Part shown: positions 46,275 through 55,072 of the stretch, piece after piece
How the letters are laid out: each line of letters begins with the position of its first letter
Position numbering within the stretch: position 1 is the first letter of the stretch
NCBI RefSeq assembly: GCF_900163865.1
Contig: NZ_FUKU01000013.1
Location: 476,981-540,980, forward strand
Length of the DNA: 64,000 bases
Direction of reading: 5' to 3'
Source of the DNA: Sphingobacterium sp. JB170
GTDB taxonomy: Bacteria; Bacteroidota; Bacteroidia; Sphingobacteriales; Sphingobacteriaceae
Program-made: the position numbers and the translations under genes
Notes under the pieces: generated by a model
Seen by the model: the letters and a program-made list of their open reading frames with translations, nothing else
The model's database searches: none
Told to the model about the DNA's origin: nothing

Positions 46275-47723
46275 ATGGAGGTGAAATACGCTTATTTAAT
46301 TGTGGACATCGGTACTGGTAATGCGCGGGTAGCACTAGCGACGCCCGCTGGGGATATTTTGGCGATAAAAAGGGAAAACGTACACTATATCACCGACGCT
46401 AATTATGAGGATTCAATTTATTTTGAACCTAAGGCGCTATGGGAGCAAATCTTAAGGCTTTCGGCAGGGGTTTTAGCAAGCGCCGGTGACGTTACAGTTA
46501 CAGCAGTCATCGCAACCAGCCAGCGGGAGGGTATAGTCACCGTCGATCAGCAAGACATGGACCAGTTCGGCATGCCTAATATTGATCATCGCGGCCGCAA
46601 GTGGGAGTCCGAGCTTATCGATAAAGATTTGGTGTATAATTTATCTGGCCGTTACCCAACGTCCTTGTTTTCGGCTTATAAATTAATAGGGCTTGCTAAG
46701 GTGTATCCCGATCGATTTAAGCAAGTGGCGTGTGTGATGAGTATCTCGGACTGGATTCAGTATAAGTTTTCCGGTATCAAAAGTTATGAGCATTCACAAG
46801 CCTCCGAAACACTACTTTATGACGTGGAAAGGAAGTGTTGGTCAGCTGATTTACTTCAGGCGTTCGGTCTGTCTGGGACCATTCTTCCGCAGCTTCGCGA
46901 ATCGGGGTCCGTGCTGGGTAAAATGCGTCCCGAAATAGCACACTTATTAGGTGTTTCTAATGAAGCACTTGTTGTAGTCGGTGGAGGAGACACACAAATG
47001 GCCGTTCGCAGTATGAACCCCTCTGCAAACGATGTGGTGATCGTGTCGGGAACGACAACGCCAATATTAAAAATCGTTCCCGGTTATGAGAAGGATGAAA
47101 ACCAACGTACATGGACAAGTAGGCATATCGACCATTCCAACTATATACTAGAGGCAAACGCGGGTGTAACCGGTTTGAACTACCAACGACTTAAGGAGAT
47201 CTTTTACCCCAATGAAGGCTATGATGTTATCGAGAAGGAACTCCAAGAGATTAGCTATGCGCAATGTGTTGCTTCCCTCGGATCGTTGATTGCCGAAGAG
47301 GATGAACCACTTACCAAAGGTGGGTTTATTTTTAATGCGCCCGTTTCCCATCAACTTACTCGAGGCAGTTTTGTTTTTTCGATTTTGTGGGATATTGCCT
47401 GTTCGATTTTTGAGAATTACAAATTTTTGTGTGCGGTGTCTAGCCACGATCAGAATTATATTTGGGCCTGTGGTGGCGGGATGGAAAGTCGTAAACTGCG
47501 AGAGTTTCTCGCAAACTTATTTGGAAAAAGTATCCGCATCACCGACACCTACCGGCAGGCATCGGTGCTTGGAGGTGTGTTTGTTTGCAACGGTGCTCTG
47601 GGAGTGGAAAGCAAGACCCCGAGGCTTGAAGAGGAAGTTTTTCCTCAAGAACACGAGAAATTCGAGCAACTCTTTCAAGAATGGAAAGATGCGCGGCGCA
47701 CTTTTAAACAAGTGGCCTCATGA
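46275..47723 (+). CDS. FGGY-family kinase, LsrK-like
   Basis: This 482-residue kinase has the N-terminal phosphate loop YLIVDIGTGNARVALATPAG. TSQREGIVTVDQQ and VMSISDWIQYKFSG, plus VVVGGGDTQMAVRS, resemble the autoinducer-2 kinase LsrK more than xylulo- or glycerokinases. The C-terminal domain keeps WACGGGMESRKLREFLANLF. It starts 10 bases after the dehydrogenase gene and overlaps the second kinase by 4 bases. No LsrB/ACD transporter or LsrF/G is present, so it is probably not for autoinducer-2 itself. The true substrate is open. Confidence 0.8.
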   Translation: MEVKYAYLIVDIGTGNARVALATPAGDILAIKRENVHYITDANYEDSIYFEPKALWEQILRLSAGVLASAGDVTVTAVIATSQREGIVTVDQQDMDQFGMPNIDHRGRKWESELIDKDLVYNLSGRYPTSLFSAYKLIGLAKVYPDRFKQVACVMSISDWIQYKFSGIKSYEHSQASETLLYDVERKCWSADLLQAFGLSGTILPQLRESGSVLGKMRPEIAHLLGVSNEALVVVGGGDTQMAVRSMNPSANDVVIVSGTTTPILKIVPGYEKDENQRTWTSRHIDHSNYILEANAGVTGLNYQRLKEIFYPNEGYDVIEKELQEISYAQCVASLGSLIAEEDEPLTKGGFIFNAPVSHQLTRGSFVFSILWDIACSIFENYKFLCAVSSHDQNYIWACGGGMESRKLREFLANLFGKSIRITDTYRQASVLGGVFVCNGALGVESKTPRLEEEVFPQEHEKFEQLFQEWKDARRTFKQVAS

Positions 47724-49162
47724 TGCTAAAATACTTTTTAGGAATTGACGTGGGTACCCAGGGGGTGCGCGTATTACTGGTTGATCAGCACGGAGAGACG
47801 ATTGCGGGGGCGCAGAAGGATTTTGTCTTGGATGACTTGTTTCGCCAGGAACAGTCTACCAATACCTGGTGGGAAACCTGCGAGGAACTCGTCGATGAGC
47901 TTATAAGTAGCCTGTCCAAAGATGTTGACCGTAGCGCTATCGTGGCTGCATCGGTGACCTCTACTTCTGGAACAGTTATCCCGCTGGATAAAAATAACGA
48001 ACCGCTATCAAAAGCAATTATGTATAGCGATCCGCGATCAATCACGCAGGGCGAGCGAATTAAAAAGTGCGCGCAGGAATATAATCCAGAAGGTTATACC
48101 GGCTTTAATGCTTCTAGTGGGTTGTCAAAGATCCTGTGGTACGTGGAAAATAACCCCGATAAAGTGATCCATATTACACGCTGGGTACACGCGGCAGACT
48201 ATATTGTGGGTAAATTATCGAGCGTTTATGGAATAACCGATTATACCAATGCACTTAAATCCGGTTATGATCTCCAGAAATTAGAATGGCCCTCATTTAT
48301 CCACGTGGAACTTGGGTTAGATCCGAATTGGTTTCCTAGCGTTGTTCCATCGGGAACCGTTGTCGGGAAGCTCGATAGTGGTCTGGCGGCACGATGGGGA
48401 ATTGGTGAGGTTGCACTTGTAGTTGGTTTAACCGACGGTTGCGCGAGTCAAATGGCCTCCGGCGCGGTGAAAGTTGGTGACTGGAATACCACGATTGGGA
48501 CAACAATGGTCATTAAAGGTGTGACTAAAAGTGCTGTCAACGATCCCTTAGGAAGAGTCTATAGTCATCGTCATCCGCAAGGGCAATGGATGCCTGGGGG
48601 AGCAAGTAATACCGGTGCAGACTGGGTTACACTCGACTTTGCACATTTAGGGTTAGAAAAACTTAATAAGGCCGCGCAGGGTTTAATACCTACTGGGAAG
48701 CTTGCTTGGCCACTAAAGCAGCAAGGGGAGCGTTATCCGATAATGGCGCCCCAAGCACGTGCAATCGTGCCTGTGAACCTTAACGCGCAGGAGCTATACG
48801 CGGCGAATATGGAAGGTGTGGCGTTTCTTGAGCGGTTCGCCTATGAGTGTATTGAAGAGCTTTCTGGGGAGAAAGTCGGCGCCGTTTATACCGCCGGCGG
48901 GGCAAGCAAAAGCGATGTCTGGCTCATGATACGCGCTTCGGTATTGAATTTGCCCATATTTCGCTGCAAAGAGACCAGCGGCGCATTGGGTGCAGCGATA
49001 ATTGCGGCTTCACAAACATTCTATAGTACCCTCACCCAGGCCTGTGAAAATATGACAAGCGCCGACAAGAAGGTTATGCCCGAGGCCAAACTTGTACAGG
49101 CCTATGAACTGCAGTATAAAAACTTTAAGAAAAAGCTTATCGATTTAGGCTACCTAGAATAA
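47720..49162 (+). CDS. FGGY-family carbohydrate kinase (xylulokinase-like)
   Basis: This 480-residue kinase has the phosphate loop YFLGIDVGTQGVRVLLVDQHGE. The FGGY core includes ITDYTNALKSGYDLQK, GLTDGCASQMASGAV, WNTTIGTTMVIKGVTKS, MPGGASNTGADW and the C-terminal GAVYTAGGASKSDVWLMIRA. It overlaps the first kinase by 4 bases. Start ATGs at 47720 and 47723 are equally possible. Two different kinases side by side suggest two phosphorylation steps or two related substrates. The substrate is unknown. Confidence 0.85.
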   Translation: MMLKYFLGIDVGTQGVRVLLVDQHGETIAGAQKDFVLDDLFRQEQSTNTWWETCEELVDELISSLSKDVDRSAIVAASVTSTSGTVIPLDKNNEPLSKAIMYSDPRSITQGERIKKCAQEYNPEGYTGFNASSGLSKILWYVENNPDKVIHITRWVHAADYIVGKLSSVYGITDYTNALKSGYDLQKLEWPSFIHVELGLDPNWFPSVVPSGTVVGKLDSGLAARWGIGEVALVVGLTDGCASQMASGAVKVGDWNTTIGTTMVIKGVTKSAVNDPLGRVYSHRHPQGQWMPGGASNTGADWVTLDFAHLGLEKLNKAAQGLIPTGKLAWPLKQQGERYPIMAPQARAIVPVNLNAQELYAANMEGVAFLERFAYECIEELSGEKVGAVYTAGGASKSDVWLMIRASVLNLPIFRCKETSGALGAAIIAASQTFYSTLTQACENMTSADKKVMPEAKLVQAYELQYKNFKKKLIDLGYLE

Positions 49163-49167
49163 GACAT

Positions 49168-49764
49168 ATGTTAAAAATTTGTTTATTAAGGCACGGTCAG
49201 ACGAGCTATAATGCCGATGGCAATAAGTATTGTGGTCGGACCGACGTGGGCTTGACAGACCTCGGCGTGCAGCAGGCCGAAAAGATGAGAGATTTGCTAG
49301 CCAATAGAGATTTCGACGCGATCTTTTGCTCGCCCTTGATTCGTGCACGACAGACAGCGGAAATTGCCTCTCGCGGTGGCCAAATTGTGCAAACCGATCC
49401 GAGACTGATCGAGATAGATTTTGGTCAGTGGGAAGGACGTCGTCCCGAGGAGTTTCAAGTTACCGATGGCCAAGATTGGAATAGCTGGCTTGTCGATCCT
49501 TTTCATAATCGTGCCGGCGGAACCGGAGAATCTGGCGCAGAGGTTTTAGAACGTCTAAGTTCGTTCTACAATGAGCTGTTAACCACGTATGATAATAAAA
49601 TGGTGCTGGTTGTTGGACACAACGGTATTAACCGTTTTTTTATGGCCTCTAAACTAGGTATGCCCTTGAGAAATTACCGTATGTTAGTACAGGAAAATTC
49701 GGCATTAACCGAGCTGACTTTAACGGCGAATTCAGGATTCAATTTGTTAAAACTAAATGCTTAA
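49168..49764 (+). CDS. Histidine phosphatase (phosphoglycerate-mutase-like, CobC-like)
   Basis: This 198-residue cytoplasmic phosphatase has the catalytic histidine in LLRHGQTSYNADGNKYCGRT, the acid/base region IEIDFGQWEGRRPEEF and the second histidine in VVGHNGINRFFM. The family includes alpha-ribazole phosphatase and small sugar phosphatases. There are no cobalamin genes near it, so a sugar- or polyol-phosphate in the local pathway is the likelier substrate. It sits 5 bases after the second kinase gene. Confidence 0.85.
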   Translation: MLKICLLRHGQTSYNADGNKYCGRTDVGLTDLGVQQAEKMRDLLANRDFDAIFCSPLIRARQTAEIASRGGQIVQTDPRLIEIDFGQWEGRRPEEFQVTDGQDWNSWLVDPFHNRAGGTGESGAEVLERLSSFYNELLTTYDNKMVLVVGHNGINRFFMASKLGMPLRNYRMLVQENSALTELTLTANSGFNLLKLNA

Positions 49765-49783
49765 TGATACGCAAAAGATTATT

Positions 49784-50659
49784 ATGTTAAAAAAGGGAAT
49801 TTTATTAATTACGATGTGGGCAGGGCTTAATGTCCTTCCCACAAGCGCGCAGACGCTGCACACCGTGAATTTTAAAACGGTCGAACAGATGTATGAGTAT
49901 TTTCGCTACGCACCCGACAAAAAGATTATCAGTGGTCATCGCGGAACAATAGAAAAAGGGATGCCCGAGAACTCCATTGCGGCAATGCAAGCCGTACTCG
50001 AATATACGCCGGCAATCTTTGAAATAGACCCTCGATTGACTAAAGATAGCGTGCCGGTGATGGTTCACGATGCGACCCTAGATCGGACCACGAGTGGTTC
50101 TGGAAAATTGAGTAACTATAATTGGACGGACCTCCAGAAGTTGAAACTAAAAGATCATCAAGGGAATGTTACCAAATATGGTATTAACACCTTAGATGAG
50201 ATGATTGAATGGGCTAAAGGCAAGACCATTTTAAATTTAGATAAGAAGGACCTTCCAATGGAAATGACCGCGGAAATTATTCGTAAACATGATGCCTATG
50301 CGTGGGTTTGGGTTACGGTACACAATGTGGAACAAGCTAAATTTTACCTCCGTAAAAATCCGAAACAATATTTGTCGATGCACATCAAAGATGCCCAAGC
50401 ATTGCAGGCGTTTAAAGACTCCGGATTGCCTTATGACCGGATGATTGTGTACATAGGTCCTGAAATTAAGGATGATAATCAAAACATGTACACCTTTTTT
50501 AAACAAAAGGGTGTTTTGTGCATGATTTCTACTGCACCCACTTACGATAAGCTCCCCAGTGAAGAGCAACGTGCTGATAAATATAGAGCCGTTTTTGTCG
50601 ATGGCGCGGGCGTAATAGAATCCGATCTTCCGATTGAAGTCGGTAAAGCGATTCAGTAG
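49784..50659 (+). CDS. Secreted glycerophosphodiester phosphodiesterase
   Basis: This enzyme hydrolyses glycerophosphodiesters to sn-glycerol-3-phosphate and an alcohol, or related diesters. I start it at the ATG at 49784 (291 aa), which gives a signal peptide (MLKKGILLITMWAGLNVLPTSA). The ATG at 49757 overlapping the phosphatase gene would place 9 extra residues in front. Catalytic motifs are ISGHRGTIEKGMPENSI, IFEIDPRLTKDSVPVMVHD and TLDRTTSGSG. A periplasmic GDPD beside SusC/SusD and a polyol-type permease suggests that a phosphodiester is cut outside and the alcohol part imported. Confidence 0.88.
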   Translation: MLKKGILLITMWAGLNVLPTSAQTLHTVNFKTVEQMYEYFRYAPDKKIISGHRGTIEKGMPENSIAAMQAVLEYTPAIFEIDPRLTKDSVPVMVHDATLDRTTSGSGKLSNYNWTDLQKLKLKDHQGNVTKYGINTLDEMIEWAKGKTILNLDKKDLPMEMTAEIIRKHDAYAWVWVTVHNVEQAKFYLRKNPKQYLSMHIKDAQALQAFKDSGLPYDRMIVYIGPEIKDDNQNMYTFFKQKGVLCMISTAPTYDKLPSEEQRADKYRAVFVDGAGVIESDLPIEVGKAIQ

Positions 50660-50681
50660 TTTTTCCCAGGTAGCACGATAA

Positions 50682-51647
50682 TTAAACGCTTGATTTTAAT
50701 TTTTTATAGATCTTTTTGTAAACTGGTAAGTCAACATCTAGTGCTCCTGCTCTTCGCACCGGGTAGCCAATCAAACTCTCCATCTCAGATTGTCCTTTAC
50801 CCGATAAGATATCCGAATGCATCGAGGTCGTCGCTTCAGCCGGTCCGTTCATGAGGTTTGCAATAATTTTTTCCTTTGCGCCTTTGCGTAAAGAGATGCC
50901 TTCCGCTGTACAAAGAGTGAGTGCCTCATCCACCAATTCTTGGAAGGTATCCATTGCTGTGTGGTCTGCTCTGATTTTACCAAATGGCGCATTATAGTAA
51001 CTCGTTGTCGCTGCAGCGGCGGAAATAAAGATAAACTTGAACCATATTTGCTCCAAAATATTTGGTGTAAGTGTGGAGTCTATCCCCGCCCCTATGAATA
51101 ATTCGTGGATTTTTTCTAACCTTCTTCCCAGTATGTTTTGTATCCCAAAGTGAAGCGATTTGAAGCTCGAGAAGCTCTCCACCAGGCCCGGTTGCACCAG
51201 ACGTACAATTATGTTTGCGCACCCTTCGGTGACCAGCGCGTGTGGAAAAAAAGTGTGGATTGATTGCGCGCCCTCTACGCCGTTAAGCAAAGGAATAATA
51301 ACGGTTGTATTACCAACATTCTTCTCTAGACCTGCTAATAAAGGGGGTAGGTCGTACGATTTTACCGAAATGATAATGTAGTCCATTATGCCAAAAGCGG
51401 CCGAATCGGCCGCAGCGGCGGTCGGTTTTGTGGTAAACTCTCCAGAGGATGTTTTTATCGTGATCCCCTGCTTATTTATAACGTCAAGATTTTTACCGCG
51501 AGAAAGGAAGTAAACTTCAATATCCGGATCCGATGCATAGGCTTTTGCTAAATGTCCTCCAAAGTATCCGCCAATCCCACCCATTCCTGCGATTAGTATT
51601 TTGTTTTTAGTCACGAGATGTTGTGTTTTAAGTGTTGCTGAAATCAA
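50682..51647 (-). CDS. PanE/ApbA-family 2-ketoacid reductase (ketopantoate reductase-like)
   Basis: This 321-residue NADPH-dependent reductase has the Rossmann start KILIAGMGGIGGYFGGHLAK, the catalytic Lys in IISVKSYDLPP and LLNGVEGAQ, and the C-terminal helical domain with QIWFKFIFISAAAATTSYYN and the terminal Glu-x-x-Ser-like SEMESLIGYPVRRA. The ATG at 51647 gives a 14-residue lead; a GTG at 51615 is also possible. It is convergent with the GDPD gene. It may serve pantothenate synthesis or a sugar-derived ketoacid; sequence alone cannot decide. Confidence 0.85.
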   Translation of the reverse strand: MISATLKTQHLVTKNKILIAGMGGIGGYFGGHLAKAYASDPDIEVYFLSRGKNLDVINKQGITIKTSSGEFTTKPTAAAADSAAFGIMDYIIISVKSYDLPPLLAGLEKNVGNTTVIIPLLNGVEGAQSIHTFFPHALVTEGCANIIVRLVQPGLVESFSSFKSLHFGIQNILGRRLEKIHELFIGAGIDSTLTPNILEQIWFKFIFISAAAATTSYYNAPFGKIRADHTAMDTFQELVDEALTLCTAEGISLRKGAKEKIIANLMNGPAEATTSMHSDILSGKGQSEMESLIGYPVRRAGALDVDLPVYKKIYKKLKSSV

Positions 51648-51759
51648 TAAAGTTAGTCATTCTTGGAGAAAAATAAGGCGTGTTTAAATAAGAGATGTTT
51701 TTATCTTCTATTTAATTTGAGTATATTTAAGTTTTAAGAACTTGTCTAGAGAAAGTGCT

Positions 51760-52218
51760 ATGGGGAATGTACCTTTAAAACGAGATCACGCATTGCAATC
51801 ACTTAGTAAAGAGCATCATTTTGCGCTGCTGCTTTGTTGGGAGATTCGTCGGTGGATGGAAGCAGACGTTGATTGCGTTAAGATTGGGGGCTATTTAACC
51901 CAGATGTGGATTCAACAACTTGACGCGCATTTTTTGGTAGAGGAAAAGTATGTTTTTTCAATTTTAGGCGCACAGCACCCACATGTGCGTAAAGCGGCTG
52001 CAGGACATCGCGCGTTAAGGCGTCTCTTTCAGTCTCGTGAATTTACACCTAAAGTCGTCGTCGCCATTGAAGAAACGTTGGAAAAACACGTGCGTTTTGA
52101 AGAAAGAGTCATATTTCCGGCAGTACGACAGGCCGCGACCGAGCAGCAGCTCAAGGAACTGCTGGAGGCTCATGAGGCTCCAGCTGACGAGGTCCCGTGG
52201 GAGACGAATATCGATTAG
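51760..52218 (+). CDS. Hemerythrin (HHE) domain protein
   Basis: This cytoplasmic four-helix protein has the iron-ligand pattern of HHE domains: LSKEHHFALLLCWEI, LDAHFLVEEKYVF, AAGHRALRRLF and LEKHVRFEERVIFP. These can bind a di-iron centre and sense or handle O2, NO or iron. I prefer the ATG at 51760 (152 aa) over the TTG at 51742. No partner gene shows its role. It is convergent with the DUF2383-like gene. Confidence 0.82.
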   Translation: MGNVPLKRDHALQSLSKEHHFALLLCWEIRRWMEADVDCVKIGGYLTQMWIQQLDAHFLVEEKYVFSILGAQHPHVRKAAAGHRALRRLFQSREFTPKVVVAIEETLEKHVRFEERVIFPAVRQAATEQQLKELLEAHEAPADEVPWETNID

Positions 52219-52292
52219 TGGGCATCGTTATACTGCGAAATCTCTATCTAAAAATGTCTCTATTGAAGGAGCATTGCGCCTTTTTTATCCCT

Positions 52293-52742
52293 TTAATTTT
52301 TTCGATTTTCAAGCGAAAGAATTGTTTGTTCGAGCTGTTCGCTTTGACCTTCAATCATACGGGTGAGTGACTCTTCCTCAATACTACTTTGTGTTAAGAC
52401 ATACTGATACGTTTTAACATTTTGTATTTCGGCGTGGATACAAATGTTTAACAGCTCGTTGCGCTCGAGCGTAACACCGGACTGCTTAACTGGGACGGAC
52501 CATTTTGCATCGTGGGATGCAGAAAGTTTTGAATGCTCGTGTTGTTTCTTAGTGCCAAATGGAATCAACTGGGCGTTGAATTGCTGCGCTTGCTGCATCC
52601 ACTCCTCAAGTAGTGCGAGTAAATCGTCGTCATTATCTTCGTCGATATGGCTCACCACCCTACTGTATCCTTCTAGGCGACTCTGGTTAAGGGCAATGAG
52701 TTCATCGATCATCACTGAGTTTTGCTGGTTTTTACTTTCCAT
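52293..52742 (-). CDS. DUF2383/PA2169-like four-helix protein
   Basis: The 149-residue acidic protein is predicted to be all helical (IDELIALNQSRLEGYSRVVS, DLLALLEEWMQQAQQFNAQL, NELLNICIHAEIQNVKTYQY). It matches the ferritin-like DUF2383 pattern that is usually found in stress-related proteins. Length and helix spacing fit. The role is unknown. It faces the hemerythrin gene, and both may belong to stress response. Confidence 0.65.
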   Translation of the reverse strand: MESKNQQNSVMIDELIALNQSRLEGYSRVVSHIDEDNDDDLLALLEEWMQQAQQFNAQLIPFGTKKQHEHSKLSASHDAKWSVPVKQSGVTLERNELLNICIHAEIQNVKTYQYVLTQSSIEEESLTRMIEGQSEQLEQTILSLENRKN

Positions 52743-52908
52743 GGTTTCCTTGCATATGTATATTCAACGAATGGGCAGCGAATTAGTTTATACATTGGAA
52801 AAATAAATGGCTAATATTGTTTTGAGATCTAATTTTCGTCATAAGAAGACTGTGTGGATTCGTTTGTTAATGGTAGTTTTGTATGAACAAAATCGACACT
52901 TTTATAAC

Positions 52909-53253
52909 ATGAACGCGACAATTCAACAACTGATTGAAGATCTGAATTCAAAAAATCGTTTGTTTTCAGATGTAATCTCCTTCATCGATCGAAACTACGA
53001 GCATACCCCTACCCCATTTAACAACGGGACGGTTGTAAACCGAGCTGCTGAAAATCAGGGAAGCGCTAAAATACTCGCGCTAGGACACTTAAATAACCTT
53101 ACAAAAGAGGACACATTACAATTATTTGCTGAGCATTATCAGACGGTACTTGAACGTCCTTCTGGTGAAGATCATCAGAATATCCGGCAATTTATGGAGA
53201 ATGGCTGGCGAGGCGTTACTTTCCACGGAGAAGTACTAAGAAAGAGGGGATAA
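52909..53253 (+). CDS. HopJ-family type III effector-like protein
   Basis: The 114-residue protein starts at the ATG at 52909. The longer frame from an upstream ATG at 52807 adds a non-conserved lead. It reads LIEDLNSKNRLFSDVISFID, YEHTPTPFNNGTVVN, GSAKILALGHLNNLTKEDTL and FAEHYQTVLERPSG, the typical HopJ block. Despite the name, the family is widespread in bacteria without type III secretion, and none is visible here. The function is unknown. Confidence 0.85.
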   Translation: MNATIQQLIEDLNSKNRLFSDVISFIDRNYEHTPTPFNNGTVVNRAAENQGSAKILALGHLNNLTKEDTLQLFAEHYQTVLERPSGEDHQNIRQFMENGWRGVTFHGEVLRKRG

Positions 53254-53304
53254 ATTAGCTGTGCCTAAAAAAAGAGGTAGTTTTACAACTTGAGAGAACA
53301 GATC

Positions 53305-53769
53305 ATGAATAAAAGAACAGTACTGATGGTTGGCGTTTTACTTTGGGTGGGAACATTGTTTGCGCAGCAGCCAAAACCAACCAATTGGATCTGGGGGCCT
53401 TCGGTAGGTTGGAAATACCAAAGGGGTAACTTTCTAACGGTTTCCGGCTGGGGTCTTTTTGCTCCCAATCATCATCAATACATAAAGATCGACGCGGGAG
53501 CGAACTTCACTTGGATGCAGGATCAGAGTACGGTAATTCCAGAGCTTGGCATCACCTATTACCTCAGTGATAAGCTTATCTTCCCTTTCCTAGGCGCGGA
53601 GATTACACCCTACACCATCACACCGAAAGTCGGAATTGGAATCTTTTCATTGATCGATCTCGGAGTTGGGTATGGTTGGAGGTTGCAAACGAAGAACAAT
53701 TTTAAGTCGATCGCGGGATTGTCTGCGTCGATAAAACTGAATATACCCCTGAACTTCCATCTTTATTAA
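53305..53769 (+). CDS. Exported protein, predicted beta-barrel, unknown function
   Basis: The 154-residue protein begins at the ATG at 53305 with a signal peptide (VLMVGVLLWVGTLFAQQPKP). The rest alternates short amphipathic strands with many aromatic residues (WIWGPSVGWKYQRG, FTWMQDQSTVIPELGITYYL, FSLIDLGVGYGWRL), as in small outer-membrane beta-barrels. I do not recognise a specific family. It is 24 bases before the PLP enzyme gene, so the two may be co-transcribed. Confidence 0.6.
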   Translation: MNKRTVLMVGVLLWVGTLFAQQPKPTNWIWGPSVGWKYQRGNFLTVSGWGLFAPNHHQYIKIDAGANFTWMQDQSTVIPELGITYYLSDKLIFPFLGAEITPYTITPKVGIGIFSLIDLGVGYGWRLQTKNNFKSIAGLSASIKLNIPLNFHLY

Positions 53770-53793
53770 ATAGATGGCGGCTACTGCATTACA

Positions 53794-54849
53794 ATGAACG
53801 AGAATCTTAGAAGCTTATCAACAGCGACGACACGCGTCATCAGGCATCACGACGAGGAATATCTTTTCTTTGGTGGAACGGCTTATTTAGGGCTCCTGTA
53901 TGACCGTGCCTTTATTGATCTTTATAAACAGGGGCTCGAATTGTATGGGTTAAATAACGGAACCTCCAGGAGTAATAATGTACAAATCGATATTTATGAT
54001 AAAGCAGAAGCCGAAATGGCGCTGCGGTTTGGTTTCGACGATTGTATCTTGTTATCGAGTGGGTATTTAGCTGCTCAAATTGTGGTACAGGCGCTATCGG
54101 GTCTCGGAGAGTTTTTGTACGCTCCTGGCGCACACCCGGCATTGTGGGTCTCAGGTGCCCCGTTAATGCGTGACCTGTCTTTTGATCAATGGGCCGTTAT
54201 AACGACCGAATATATCAATCAATCGGCAGGTAATTGTTTTGTCATCGTAAGTAATTCGCTAGATAACCTATCACCCCAGGCTTTTGATTTTTCCGTATTT
54301 AACGATGTGGATCCAAACAAAGAATTGTATTTCGTATTGGACGATTCGCATGGTATTGGTGTAAAAGGTGCCGGAAGCACGTTTGTGGATACGCAAATTA
54401 TACAGCGAGAAAATTCGCATGTCGTTCTGGTCGCCTCACTTGCGAAAGGAATGGGGACAGATGCCGGTGCTGTGCTTTGTTCGTTCGTTGATAGCTCGTT
54501 ATTTCGAAGATCAACCATCTTTACGGGAGCTTCCCCCTCGAGTCCTGCGTCGATGTATGCTTTGTTACACGGGGCGGAGATATTCGCCCAGCGATCAAAA
54601 TTGTTACAAGAGCATATTTTCTACTTAGACACGATGCTCGGAGCGAAGGTACACCGTATTGCTAACTTCCCTGTTTTTACGGTACCGCAGCAGGGTGCCT
54701 TCAAGCATTTTAAAGAAAATGGGATACTAATTTCCAGCTTCTCCTACCCGCGATCGAGCGATCCGCCCATTAATCGAATAGTACTGACCGCTGCACATCA
54801 AAAGTCCGATCTGGAGCGTCTTATTCAAGTGGTCGATGTTCTTTGTTAA
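53794..54849 (+). CDS. AONS-like PLP-dependent acyltransferase/aminotransferase (class I/II fold)
   Basis: This 351-residue fold-type I PLP enzyme belongs near 8-amino-7-oxononanoate synthase / 2-amino-3-ketobutyrate CoA ligase. The Asp and His that hold PLP are in FVLDDSHGIGVKGAGS. The Schiff-base Lys is in LVASLAKGMGTDAGA. The N-terminal motif is NNGTSRSNNVQID in place of the usual GSR...H...LE pattern, so it is a divergent member. No other biotin genes are present. The acyl-CoA and amino acid substrates are unknown. Confidence 0.75.
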   Translation: MNENLRSLSTATTRVIRHHDEEYLFFGGTAYLGLLYDRAFIDLYKQGLELYGLNNGTSRSNNVQIDIYDKAEAEMALRFGFDDCILLSSGYLAAQIVVQALSGLGEFLYAPGAHPALWVSGAPLMRDLSFDQWAVITTEYINQSAGNCFVIVSNSLDNLSPQAFDFSVFNDVDPNKELYFVLDDSHGIGVKGAGSTFVDTQIIQRENSHVVLVASLAKGMGTDAGAVLCSFVDSSLFRRSTIFTGASPSSPASMYALLHGAEIFAQRSKLLQEHIFYLDTMLGAKVHRIANFPVFTVPQQGAFKHFKENGILISSFSYPRSSDPPINRIVLTAAHQKSDLERLIQVVDVLC

Positions 54850-55004
54850 AATGTTGATAACTAATATTCTATATGCATTATGTCGGGTTTAAATCTGCTG
54901 TCCTGTAACTCTTTCTAACATAAATATCTGATTCATAAAAGTTTCCTAAGGTCGTCGTTTAGTAAAAAAAGACAAATAAATTTTTAAACATCATAAAAAA
55001 AAGA

Positions 55005-55012
55005 TAATTTTG
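55005..55012 (+). promoter_or_regulatory. -7 box of the HU gene
   Basis: TAATTTTG is an exact TAnnTTTG match, 60 bases before the HU start codon, inside a very AT-rich stretch. It implies a leader of about 50 bases. Confidence 0.6.
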
Positions 55013-55072
55013 CATCCCCAAAGTGCTATATCGTTAAGGGTTGAGAAATAAATAATTACAGTAAAAATAGAT

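Noticed and set aside
46275..47723. Assigning the first FGGY kinase as an autoinducer-2 kinase
   Set aside because: Similarity to LsrK is real, but no Lsr transporter, LsrF, LsrG or LsrR is present.
49168..49764. Calling the histidine phosphatase a cobalamin enzyme (CobC)
   Set aside because: No cobalamin synthesis genes are near; the family is broad.
52909..53253. HopJ name taken as evidence for type III secretion
   Set aside because: The family is common in bacteria without such a system, and no secretion genes occur here.
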